Source: Ichthyenterobacterium magnum
GTDB lineage: Bacteria > Bacteroidota > Bacteroidia > Flavobacteriales > Flavobacteriaceae
Assembly (NCBI RefSeq): GCF_003610635.1
Contig: NZ_RAQJ01000004.1
Span: 124,001-188,000, forward strand
DNA length: 64,000 nucleotides
Reading direction: 5' to 3'
Of this stretch, positions 24,518 through 33,101 are shown piece by piece. Below the pieces are notes generated by a model that saw only the letters and a list, made by a program, of their open reading frames with translations, was not told where the DNA came from and searched no databases. The stretch's first letter is position 1. Each line of letters starts with the position of its first letter. The translations under genes were made by a program, and so were the position numbers.

Positions 24518-26374
24518 TTATTTTGAAGTTTTTAGTGTATTAACTTCAGCTTTAAGCTCACTAATAATGTCTTGTTGGTTTTTCTGATTAGATTGAAGAT
24601 GCTCAATAATTTCTTGTTGTTCTTGTAAAGCTTTGATTAATACAGGAATTAACTCGGTGTAACTTACACCGTATTTATCCTGCTTTTCATCATACGTCAC
24701 TACATTTTTAATGACTTGATCTACTTCTTGAGCAATAAGACCTAATGATTTATGTTCTTGAGTTCTTTCTTTCCAAAAGTATTCAGTTGGGCGTAGTTGT
24801 AGAATCTCATTTAAGCCATAAGAGATATCATTAATATCTCTTTTTAAACGTCTGTCTGATGCATGAACCACAGCATTACCAACATACACATCACCTCCAT
24901 TTTGTTGCAGAAACAAAATTGAAGCAGCTCCATTACTTCGCGCTTGAATTTCGTTTTTATCAAGAACAAGATTGTCACTATCAACTTCTCCTAATAGTAA
25001 TTGACCAGAGTAATTACTCAAGTTAGCATCTGTGCCATTAACCACATGCAATGGTGCTTTAGGGAAACGTGTTCCTACTGCTACTTTTGCATTAAAATTT
25101 AATATAGCATCATCAAATTCACCATATATTAAAGGCGTATGTCCTTCTGACACATAACTTCCAATATATAATTTATTGCTACTTGTTTCACTCCATCCTG
25201 CAAATGATCCTAAAAACACATTATTATTTCCAGACACATTATTAGCACCTGCATTTCTACCTATTGCTATATTATTATCTCCAGTTTGAACATCTGATAG
25301 CGTATTTAGCCCTAAAGCGATATTTAGAATTCCGTTAGACACGCTCTCTAGCGTAGATTTCCCTATCGCAATATTATAACTCCCTTCAGTATTAATTGCC
25401 AAAGCACTACGTCCTAAAGCGATATTGTATTCACCAATAGTATTCCCATAAAGCGCATATGCACCGTTGGCAATATTATTATTTCCTGTCGTATTGTGCA
25501 GTAATGCCTGATATCCAAAAGCGGTATTATATTCTCCTTCTGTGTTAGAATACAAAGATTGATAACCCGTAGCTATATTATAACTTCCAGTTGTATTATA
25601 ATACAATGTTTCGTGACCATAAGCATGATTTAGAAGTCCAGTAGAATTACTATACAAAGATTTATAACCCATTGCGATATTGTGATTTCCAGTTCCACTT
25701 TCACGCATTGCTTTATTCCCTATAGCTATATTATTGGAACCTGAAGAATTATTTTCCATGGTTTGTTCACCTATTGCTATATTTCTAATACCTTCAGAAC
25801 TAAATTTTAAGGCCTCTTTACCTAAAGCAATATTGCTTTCTCCTGTAGTATTCCTCATTATGGCATTCTTACCAATTCCTATATTATGGTTATCAGTGAA
25901 GTCGTCTAATTCACCTGCACTTTCACCTATGTAAATAGAACCACCTGTTGATTTTGAAGTTACTCCATTTTTATGTGCTTGCCACTTACCTACAGCTTGC
26001 GAATAAGGTACTGAAGAGAATTGAGTCGTTCCTATTTCTTCGCCATCTAACCAGACATTTAAAAAATGTTGATCTTCAGCCCAATTAATGTCTTCAAAAA
26101 GATTTAGACTTGGTGTACCTTGACCAATGACCAATGAGAACACACCGTTAGCATCTGTAAAAAGATTATGCGTTTCGGAATACACGGTTTCTCCATCTGC
26201 ACTGATTTTATTGATGTTTATGTCTAATGTAATTTCGGTGTCTAAAATTAATTCGCCTTCTGCATTTCTAGCAACGCCTTGATAATTGATGCCTTCTTGA
26301 GCAAAACTAAATGCTCCTAACAGTATGAATAATACCGTTATGTTCAATTTAATAAAAAGTAATAACTGTTTCAT
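24518..26374 (-). CDS. Secreted YadA-head-like protein with C-terminal peptidase S74 chaperone domain, longer paralogue
   Basis: 618 residues with the same plan as the gene downstream: signal peptide, N-terminal beta module ('INYQGVARNAEGELI'), a longer run of ten or more YadA-like repeats ('NIAIGxxAMxxSGTG', 'NTAFGYQALLHNTTG') and an S74 domain with Ser-x4-Lys in 'SDRRLKRDI'. It has more head repeats than its neighbour, so the two fibres differ in length while keeping nearly the same chaperone. The gap between the two genes is 22 bases. Tandem duplication followed by change of repeat number is the simplest explanation. Confidence 0.88.
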   Translation of the reverse strand: MKQLLLFIKLNITVLFILLGAFSFAQEGINYQGVARNAEGELILDTEITLDININKISADGETVYSETHNLFTDANGVFSLVIGQGTPSLNLFEDINWAEDQHFLNVWLDGEEIGTTQFSSVPYSQAVGKWQAHKNGVTSKSTGGSIYIGESAGELDDFTDNHNIGIGKNAIMRNTTGESNIALGKEALKFSSEGIRNIAIGEQTMENNSSGSNNIAIGNKAMRESGTGNHNIAMGYKSLYSNSTGLLNHAYGHETLYYNTTGSYNIATGYQSLYSNTEGEYNTAFGYQALLHNTTGNNNIANGAYALYGNTIGEYNIALGRSALAINTEGSYNIAIGKSTLESVSNGILNIALGLNTLSDVQTGDNNIAIGRNAGANNVSGNNNVFLGSFAGWSETSSNKLYIGSYVSEGHTPLIYGEFDDAILNFNAKVAVGTRFPKAPLHVVNGTDANLSNYSGQLLLGEVDSDNLVLDKNEIQARSNGAASILFLQQNGGDVYVGNAVVHASDRRLKRDINDISYGLNEILQLRPTEYFWKERTQEHKSLGLIAQEVDQVIKNVVTYDEKQDKYGVSYTELIPVLIKALQEQQEIIEHLQSNQKNQQDIISELKAEVNTLKTSK

Positions 26375-26379
26375 GATAT

Positions 26380-26874
26380 TTATTTTTTAATGATTTTAAA
26401 TGATTGTTTATAATTTGAAGATTTTTCCTTTAGCACCAATAGGTACATTCCTCCTGGCAAATGGCTTATATCCATTTTAGTTTCGTTACCAATAGCGTGT
26501 TCTTTAATATGGTATAACTGTTTCCCAGTTATATCATAAAGTGTTGTTTGAAAATTATTAGCGTTTTCATTGTAACTAACTTTAATAAAGCTCGTAGCAG
26601 GGTTAGGAAATACACTTATCTGATTTGTGTTTGATAAAGGTGTTTCAATACCTAGAGTGGTTTCCTCTGACATATTTGCCCAAAATCCTTGATGAATAGC
26701 TTCATCACTCTGTATTAATCCTACAATTGTTTCACCAACAGTAAAATTTATTGTGTGTGTGCCATTCGATATGACTAATCCGGAACTTCCAATAACTTGT
26801 TTAGAAATTGACTGCGCATTTGTAATATATGTTGCGATAAATAGCAACAAAAGGCTTAATAATAGTTTTTTCAT
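26380..26874 (-). CDS. Small T9SS-sorted secreted protein
   Basis: 164 residues: a signal peptide ('LLLFIATYITNAQS'), a short middle part ('SGLVISNGTHTINFTVGE'), then a C-terminal type IX secretion sorting domain beginning 'VFPNPATSFIKVSY' and ending 'SFKIIKK'. The sorting domain directs export by the type IX system of Bacteroidota. There is little room for an enzymatic domain. It is the first gene of the operon with the two S74 fibre genes (5-base gap), so it may help display or anchor them. Confidence 0.85.
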   Translation of the reverse strand: MKKLLLSLLLLFIATYITNAQSISKQVIGSSGLVISNGTHTINFTVGETIVGLIQSDEAIHQGFWANMSEETTLGIETPLSNTNQISVFPNPATSFIKVSYNENANNFQTTLYDITGKQLYHIKEHAIGNETKMDISHLPGGMYLLVLKEKSSNYKQSFKIIKK

Positions 26875-26899
26875 AACGTATATATTTGTTTTTATACGC

Positions 26900-26907
26900 C
26901 AAAACTA
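26900..26907 (-). promoter_or_regulatory. Candidate -7 box of the fibre-gene operon
   Basis: TAGTTTTG on the minus strand matches TAnnTTTG and lies about 25 bases before the ATG of the T9SS protein. No clear -33 box was found. Confidence 0.4.
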
Positions 26908-27092
26908 CTGTTGCAATACCTACTAAAAAATAGTGTTTTGATAGATGGTAGTGAATCTTTGATAAATGGTTATAGTCAAGGAAATCCGTTATCTACAAGT
27001 GGATTATGAATTTAAAATAGGGTTCTGCTGCAAAACATCAAACTTATAATACCATTCATCAAAAGCATCTTTTAATAATGCCTCCTTGGTTA

Positions 27093-27100
27093 TACGTTTG
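27093..27100 (+). promoter_or_regulatory. Candidate -7 box of the lipoprotein gene
   Basis: TACGTTTG matches TAnnTTTG and lies 30 bases before the chosen ATG at 27131. It overlaps the start of the longer open frame, which supports the later start. Confidence 0.45.
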
Positions 27101-27130
27101 TCCCAACAAATTTTAAAAAATAATAAAATT

Positions 27131-28165
27131 ATGAAACCATTGAACAAACATTTAGAACAACCTATTCTTGAAAAAAACAATTTCAGACATAAAATAGGTT
27201 ATTATGCCATGTGTGCGGCTGTTGTGTCTTATATAGCTTTAGCATTGTTTACTCTCTCAAGTTGTAGTAGTGATGATGACTCATCAACCTCAAATCCTAC
27301 AATTCAACAACCTTCTTTATCGTTACTTTCCGGTGATACAGGATTACATCAAGGCGTTATAGGAAGTCCTGAATCAGGATCTTTGCAGTATTCTGTAAAA
27401 GCTATTGCACCTGAAGGCTTTAATCAATTAGTTATCCAAAAAGTTGTTGACGGTATTGCTACAGAATACGAAACTATTAATGTTAATCATCCAAACTACA
27501 TAGCAGGTAGTAATACTTTTACATACAATTTAAATTACATATTGAATATAAATGATGTTGATAAAGATTTAAGCTTTAAAGCAATAGTTACTGATGCCAA
27601 CGATAATACAACATCATTAGATTTTGCTGAAGCTGAAGTAAAGCAATCTTTACAATTTGTGGAATCGCTTTTTATTCAAACAAAATTACCAATTGAGCCA
27701 TTTAATGTTAACGTAAATCATTTTTTGCGAGTAGATGGAGATACCGTTGAAAATGCAAACTTGGGTGATGTTGTAAACCTTCAAATTAACGAAAAAGTTG
27801 CAGCTGTTTTTAGCCTTAATGACGCTTATGGTTATTATTTATCTTCACCAAACGCTGTAATAGAAACTGATTTTGTTATCGAAATCCAGGATAAAGCAAC
27901 TACGAAATTTAAAGAGATAGATTCAGAATCGGTAAACTTTGATGAGTTGAACATTTATGACACCTATGAAATTGAGACAATTTATAATAATGCTTCATTT
28001 AATACACATCAGCAAAGAGCAACACAATTAGAACAAGGAAAACTATTTAGCATGCTCACCGATGATGGGAAAATAGCATTATTTAAAATCACATATTTTA
28101 ATGTAGAAGGAGGAAATGTTTATGCTGGATTAGAAATGTACATCTCAAAATTACCAACCGATTAA
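27131..28165 (+). CDS. Lipoprotein of unknown function
   Basis: 344 residues from the ATG at 27131. A longer frame from 27086 would run through a promoter-like box. The N-terminus is unusual for a lipoprotein: about 30 charged residues precede the hydrophobic segment 'YIALALFTLSSC', and the lipobox Cys is followed by 'SSDDDSS', an acidic Ser-rich linker typical of surface-exposed lipoproteins. The rest looks beta-rich and has no motif I recognise. It reads divergently from the fibre genes and ends with a terminator. Confidence 0.75.
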   Translation: MKPLNKHLEQPILEKNNFRHKIGYYAMCAAVVSYIALALFTLSSCSSDDDSSTSNPTIQQPSLSLLSGDTGLHQGVIGSPESGSLQYSVKAIAPEGFNQLVIQKVVDGIATEYETINVNHPNYIAGSNTFTYNLNYILNINDVDKDLSFKAIVTDANDNTTSLDFAEAEVKQSLQFVESLFIQTKLPIEPFNVNVNHFLRVDGDTVENANLGDVVNLQINEKVAAVFSLNDAYGYYLSSPNAVIETDFVIEIQDKATTKFKEIDSESVNFDELNIYDTYEIETIYNNASFNTHQQRATQLEQGKLFSMLTDDGKIALFKITYFNVEGGNVYAGLEMYISKLPTD

Positions 28166-28175
28166 TTAATCCAAT

Positions 28176-28210
28176 AAAGCACCTTTGTAAATTTTACGCA
28201 AAGGTGTTTT
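28176..28210 (+). terminator. Terminator after the lipoprotein gene
   Basis: The hairpin CACCTTTG (28180-28187) / CAAAGGTG (28199-28206) is followed by TTTT. It lies 14 bases after the stop codon. Confidence 0.75.
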
Positions 28211-28251
28211 GCTATTAACTGATTAAAACCAAACAAACAATAAAACTAATT

Positions 28252-29454
28252 TTGCAACAAAGCATACCACATACAGCGTTTAACAATGAAGAGTTTGAAA
28301 ACACCCTCATTTACTTCTCCAAATCCTTATTAGGTAAGGATAGTGAAGATGATATTTTATGGGATTTAGCACAGAACTGTATTGCCAAATTAGGCTTTGA
28401 AGATTGTGTTATCTATTTAATAAACCATAAAACTAACTCATTAATTCAAAAAGCTGCATTTGGACCAAAAAACAAAAAAAACGAGCATATTTATAAACCT
28501 GTTAGTGTTAAACTAGGTGAAGGAATTTCTGGGTATGTAGCACAATCCGGAGTTGCTGAAATTGTTAACAATACGTCTGAAGATTCTAGATATATTGTTG
28601 ATGATGCTATTAGATTATCTGAAATAGCAGTCCCTATCTCTTCTTCTGATTATATCTATGGTGTGATAGACTGCGAACATCCACACAAAAATTATTTCAC
28701 AAAACAGCATTTACGCATTTTATCTGCAGTAGCCTCAATTTGTGCTATTAAAATAAAAAACATTAGAAACCAAAAGACTGTTTTAGAAAAACATAAAAAG
28801 GTATTACAACTAAAAGAAGAGCTTGTTGATTTAAAACTAAAAGCGTTAAGTTCACAACTAAATCCTCATTTTGTTTTTAACGCACTCAATAGTATTCAGT
28901 ATTTTATAACTTCGGAGCAAAAAAAGTTAGCCGTTGTTTATTTATCCACTTTTAGCAAACTAATACGCTTCCATTTAAAGTATTTAGGAAAAGATGCCGT
29001 TTGTCTTAAAGAAGAAATAAATATGATTCATTGGTATCTATCATTACAGCGTTTGCGATATAGTAATCAATTTACGTTCGATATAAATGCACCAGCCAAT
29101 AAACATTTTGAAAACGCCAAAATCCCTTCGTTTATATTACAAACCTTATTAGAAAATAGTGTAGAGCATTCTATTTTTAATCAACATAAAAATCAGACAA
29201 TTGATATAAAATTCTTGGCAAACGATGACTATATAAATATTCATATTACCTATCTTCACGATGCCAATTGTCCTTCAAAAACTCAATATACTCCAGAGTA
29301 TAGAAAGAGTATTATGGATTGGCAGGATCAAATAAAATTACTGAATTCCGTAAAAAATTATGATATTAAGAAAAAAATAACTTTCATTAAAAAGAGTGAT
29401 AAAACCAATGGAAGTATTGTAAATTTAAAACTGCCAAATTTAACAAGTCTTTGA
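28252..29454 (+). CDS. GAF-domain LytS-type histidine kinase, ATPase part degenerate
   Basis: 400 residues starting at TTG 28252; no ATG lies near. Residues of about 20-170 form a GAF sensor domain ('VKLGEGISGYVAQSG'). A helical linker follows, then the LytS-type phosphorylation region 'SQLNPHFVFNALNSIQYFI', whose His is the expected acceptor. The C-terminal ATPase keeps the N-box 'LLENSVEHSIF' but lacks the DxGxG loop: where the partner kinase has 'DNGIG', this protein reads 'LHDANC'. It may therefore not bind ATP normally and may work as a partner or receiver for the next kinase. The stop overlaps the TTG start of that gene. Confidence 0.82.
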   Translation: MQQSIPHTAFNNEEFENTLIYFSKSLLGKDSEDDILWDLAQNCIAKLGFEDCVIYLINHKTNSLIQKAAFGPKNKKNEHIYKPVSVKLGEGISGYVAQSGVAEIVNNTSEDSRYIVDDAIRLSEIAVPISSSDYIYGVIDCEHPHKNYFTKQHLRILSAVASICAIKIKNIRNQKTVLEKHKKVLQLKEELVDLKLKALSSQLNPHFVFNALNSIQYFITSEQKKLAVVYLSTFSKLIRFHLKYLGKDAVCLKEEINMIHWYLSLQRLRYSNQFTFDINAPANKHFENAKIPSFILQTLLENSVEHSIFNQHKNQTIDIKFLANDDYINIHITYLHDANCPSKTQYTPEYRKSIMDWQDQIKLLNSVKNYDIKKKITFIKKSDKTNGSIVNLKLPNLTSL

Positions 29455-31298
29455 TATTTAAATTAAAACATACTGTATTACTCGCTTTTACTTTTATTGT
29501 TGGCTTCACTTCGTATACTCAAAACACCTCTGTAATTGATGATTACAAAGTTGTTCCTTTTACTATTCACATTACAAATAACCCAAACACTTCTATTGAT
29601 TCAATTGCAAATTCGAAAACTATTTTTAAACAGCCTGACACCTTTGCAAGAAATACACATCCAAATGAAACGTATTGGTTAAGAATTGATTTTATAAATG
29701 AGTTTAGTATTATTAAAAAAGATAGCATCTGGCAATTGCAATTCAGAAATTTTGAGCTTGCCTCTTTATTTAGCGAGCAGAATGGTAGGATTGTAGAAAA
29801 AAAGTTTGGGCGATTTAATATTAATAAAGAAAAACATTCAATAGTACAACGTTATGATGTAGAATTTAATAGTAATAACTTAATAGATAATAGATATTTA
29901 TACCTTAAGTTAAAACATGTAACGGCTCTTGATTATATATCTAGATGGTATATCACTTATGGAAATTCATCTTATAACAATTCAAATAAAACTCTTTATA
30001 CCTATGAAGATATAAAGACTTTAATTCCTTTATATATTTTTTCAGGAATAAGCCTCGTAGTTTTCTTGATAACCATTACATTTTTTTTCTATTCTAAAAG
30101 AAGAGAATACCTATTCTATGCGACTTATGTATTATTTATTTTCCTGTTCTTAACCACAGATAATTTTGGTTTATTAGATATTCTTATAGACCAATTTGGT
30201 GTAAATAACTATGCTATAATTCAAATAATAACAGTATTGGCTAATATTTTTTATACCCTTTTTATTTTATTCTATTTAAATACAAAATTGGAGTATCCAA
30301 AATTGTATAAAGGGTTGAAATTATTAGTTTATATTAACTGTATTATATTTATTATAGATGTTTTTTTTATACTATTTGACTTTTATTATCAACATATATA
30401 CATATTATTATTTCAACGACTTATAACATCTAGCTTTTGTGTTATAGGGATGATTTATTTACTATTTACAACCAAAACAAAGTTAAGTTATTTTGTAATT
30501 ATTGGTACATTTTTCTATTTAGTTGGAGCTTTCTCGCTGTTCTTTTTTAACAACGAATTAGGAATGATTACAGGTGCTTGTTTTGAATTATTAGTATTCT
30601 CTTATGGATTAACTTATAAACGACAATTAGAATACAACGAGAAAATTAAGTTCCAAAAAGAATCTTTCAGTAATAAAAACAAAGCCTTAAGAGCGCAAAT
30701 GAATCCTCATTTTATTTTTAATTCACTCAACTCCATTCAGTATTTAATTACAAAAAAAGATAATACTTCGGCATTAAAGTATTTATCAAAATTTAGTCGC
30801 TTTACACGTAATATATTAGAAAGCTCTATTGAAACTGATATTTTACTTTCAGAAGAAATTGCCATGCTTAAAGATTATTTAGAATTAGAATCGCTGCGTT
30901 TTAAAGATGTATTTTCATATACCATTAACGTGTCTGATGATATAGATCCTGACGCCATTGAAATTCCTCTTTTAGTTATTCAACCCTTTGTAGAAAATGC
31001 AATTCTTCATGGCTTTATAAACAAAAAAATTGGGGCAAATAGTTTGGATATCAACTTTTACAAAAGAGACGGTTTTCTAATATGTGAGATTGATGATAAT
31101 GGCATTGGTAGAGAAAACTCTAAAAGTATTAAATCTATCCGCAAAAAAAGATCTCGAGGTTTAGAAGTTACAAAAGAGCGTTTATATCTATTTAATCAAT
31201 TAAATAACGAAACCAATAATATTACTATTGTTGACAAGAAAAATGATGATGGAGACTCATTAGGAACTAAAGTGATTATAAAAATTCTTATTCATTAA
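29451..31298 (+). CDS. 7TM (7TMR-DISM-like) LytS-type sensor histidine kinase
   Basis: 615 residues, starting with TTG in a TTGA overlap with the preceding stop. The signal peptide is followed by an extracytoplasmic beta domain with 'TYWLRIDF' (7TMR-DISM type), a series of about seven membrane helices (about 185-385), then the cytoplasmic kinase part. That part has 'AQMNPHFIFNSLNSIQYLI' and an intact ATPase domain ('ENAILHGF', 'DDNGIG'). It senses an extracellular signal and should phosphorylate the LytTR regulator encoded next. Neighbours on both sides are parts of the same signalling operon. Confidence 0.88.
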   Translation: MIFKLKHTVLLAFTFIVGFTSYTQNTSVIDDYKVVPFTIHITNNPNTSIDSIANSKTIFKQPDTFARNTHPNETYWLRIDFINEFSIIKKDSIWQLQFRNFELASLFSEQNGRIVEKKFGRFNINKEKHSIVQRYDVEFNSNNLIDNRYLYLKLKHVTALDYISRWYITYGNSSYNNSNKTLYTYEDIKTLIPLYIFSGISLVVFLITITFFFYSKRREYLFYATYVLFIFLFLTTDNFGLLDILIDQFGVNNYAIIQIITVLANIFYTLFILFYLNTKLEYPKLYKGLKLLVYINCIIFIIDVFFILFDFYYQHIYILLFQRLITSSFCVIGMIYLLFTTKTKLSYFVIIGTFFYLVGAFSLFFFNNELGMITGACFELLVFSYGLTYKRQLEYNEKIKFQKESFSNKNKALRAQMNPHFIFNSLNSIQYLITKKDNTSALKYLSKFSRFTRNILESSIETDILLSEEIAMLKDYLELESLRFKDVFSYTINVSDDIDPDAIEIPLLVIQPFVENAILHGFINKKIGANSLDINFYKRDGFLICEIDDNGIGRENSKSIKSIRKKRSRGLEVTKERLYLFNQLNNETNNITIVDKKNDDGDSLGTKVIIKILIH

Positions 31299-31309
31299 AA
31301 AAAAAGACT

Positions 31310-32071
31310 ATGGATTTAAGAGCTGTAATAATTGAAGATGAAGAAAATAGCAGAAAGATTCTGAAGAATATTTTAGAAGAATTTTGCATTAACATAACTG
31401 TTGTTGGTATGGCAGATGAAGTCCAGGAAGCAGTATCAGTAATATCAAAGGAGAAACCAGATGTTGTGTTTTTAGATATTGAAATAAAATCCGGTACTGG
31501 TTTTGATGTTTTAAACTTATTACCAAATTTTAACTTTGAAGTTATCTTTACAACAGCATTTGACCAATATGCCATTAAAGCGATGAAATTTAGCTCGCTT
31601 GATTATTTGCTTAAGCCTATAGATTTAGATGAATTACATAACGCTATTGAAAAAGCTAGAAAGCGAAAAAATCAAGAACTTTATAGAAAACAGCTAGAGA
31701 ATTTAATGTATAATCTCAAGCAAGAAAAACCAAAACTAAATAAAATATGCCTATCTACTTCTGACGGTTTAGATTTTATTGAAGTGGACACTATACTTTA
31801 TTGTAAAGCTAGCGGCTCGTATACTTCTTTTGTATTGGAGAATAAAAAGGAAATTCTTGTTAGCAGACATCTAAAGGAATACGTTAATCTATTTATCGAT
31901 CATGATTTTATGCGCGTGCATAATAGTTTTTTGGTTAACCTAAAAAACATTGACAAATTTGTTCGTAATGATGGTGGTTATATTATTATGAAAAATGGTG
32001 ATCGTGTTAATATATCCAGATCTAAAAAAGATGAATTTGTACAAGCTATGAATTTATTGATAGGGAACTAA
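31310..32071 (+). CDS. LytTR-family response regulator
   Basis: 253 residues. The N-terminal receiver has acidic residues in 'VIIEDEE', the phospho-acceptor Asp56 in 'VFLDIEI', 'FTTAFDQYA' and Lys in 'LLKPID'. The C-terminal LytTR DNA-binding domain begins near residue 145 ('LSTSDGLDFI') and contains 'RVHNSFLVNL' and 'SRSKKDEF'. It lies 11 bases after the 7TM kinase gene and is the likely phosphorylation target of both kinases. Its targets are unknown; the nearby surface genes of the element are plausible. Confidence 0.92.
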   Translation: MDLRAVIIEDEENSRKILKNILEEFCINITVVGMADEVQEAVSVISKEKPDVVFLDIEIKSGTGFDVLNLLPNFNFEVIFTTAFDQYAIKAMKFSSLDYLLKPIDLDELHNAIEKARKRKNQELYRKQLENLMYNLKQEKPKLNKICLSTSDGLDFIEVDTILYCKASGSYTSFVLENKKEILVSRHLKEYVNLFIDHDFMRVHNSFLVNLKNIDKFVRNDGGYIIMKNGDRVNISRSKKDEFVQAMNLLIGN

Positions 32072-32117
32072 TTTTTACATCTTCCAATTAATGAGACGAC
32101 TACATTATTTGCTTTTA

Positions 32118-32999
32118 TTAAAAGATATTCTGTATTCCCCAAAGATTAGTTCCATGTATTAATACAGAAGGTATCATAGATTTGAATTTTTCTGTAAGGT
32201 AACCCCAAAATAAACCCAATGGAAAAATACCAATGGCACTTATAAAAGCACCTAAATAATCCTGTGTTTGATTACTGAATATAAAAATATGCCCCATGGC
32301 CCAAATAAAAGACGCTATAAACCATCCTAGACCTCTATTTGAAAGCACTTTCCCTAAACGCGTTTGAAATAACAATCTTGTAAATTCTTCAGGAATAGCA
32401 GCTGTTAAAAAACCTAAAGTTATAAGAGAAAGCACACCTTTCTCCTCTATTATATCACCAAATTGAATTTTATCTGGCATTATTCCAAACGCTACTATGG
32501 CGAACATAATTATTATAGGAAAGGCAACCCAAAAGCATTTCCAATTTCCAAATCCGATTTCTTTTAGTTTATAATTTTTTAATCTTAAAAAATAAAAAGC
32601 TAAAAAAACAGGGTAGATAAATAACCCAACAAAAACCATAAGTGCAATTTTTATTGATTTATCTGTGGCTTGAAAATCATCAATAACAAGAAACCGTATG
32701 GCCAAAATACAGTATGAAATAAATATGCAAAACATGACCATTATATTTTCTTGCCGGGCTTTTTTAATTAGCCATTCTTTCTTTATAGGTCTTATAAACG
32801 TATAAAATTCAATAAGTAAAACGCATAATAATAAAACTCCTAAATAAGCTGTTGAATTAGTAACATTGCCATTGTAAAAGGATAACATCTCAATTGTTAA
32901 CCCTAATATTAGGATCAGAAGGAATGTAATTTTATTGTTAGAAACCTTAATATAAAGATGCTTAAGGAAGAGTTTATAATCGCTTAACATGTTAACCAA
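32118..32999 (-). CDS. CPBP-family (CAAX protease-like) membrane protein
   Basis: 293 residues with about eight hydrophobic segments. The first conserved motif appears as 'PEEFTRLLF', followed by His in 'WAMGHIFIF' and 'SVLIHGTNLWG', the pattern of Abi/CPBP intramembrane proteases. The motif has two residues between the Glu pair and the Arg, where EExxxR is usual, so catalytic activity is uncertain. Family members process CAAX-type or bacteriocin-related substrates, and their function here is unknown. It converges with the LytTR operon and lies 100 bases from the integrase gene. Confidence 0.8.
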   Translation of the reverse strand: MVNMLSDYKLFLKHLYIKVSNNKITFLLILILGLTIEMLSFYNGNVTNSTAYLGVLLLCVLLIEFYTFIRPIKKEWLIKKARQENIMVMFCIFISYCILAIRFLVIDDFQATDKSIKIALMVFVGLFIYPVFLAFYFLRLKNYKLKEIGFGNWKCFWVAFPIIIMFAIVAFGIMPDKIQFGDIIEEKGVLSLITLGFLTAAIPEEFTRLLFQTRLGKVLSNRGLGWFIASFIWAMGHIFIFSNQTQDYLGAFISAIGIFPLGLFWGYLTEKFKSMIPSVLIHGTNLWGIQNIF

Positions 33000-33101
33000 A
33001 TTTTTAATTTATGTAAAACTATTCACTTTTTAACTGAATTCAATTGTTCTTTTGATGAATGGCAGAGATTATTTGATAGCTGACACCATTCTGAAAATAT
33101 T

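Noticed and set aside
27086-27130. Upstream extension of the lipoprotein gene
   Set aside because: It overlaps a TACGTTTG promoter-like box and gives an even longer leader before the lipobox.
32118-32999. CPBP protein as an immunity gene for a bacteriocin
   Set aside because: No bacteriocin-like small peptide gene or exporter lies nearby, and the first motif is not canonical.
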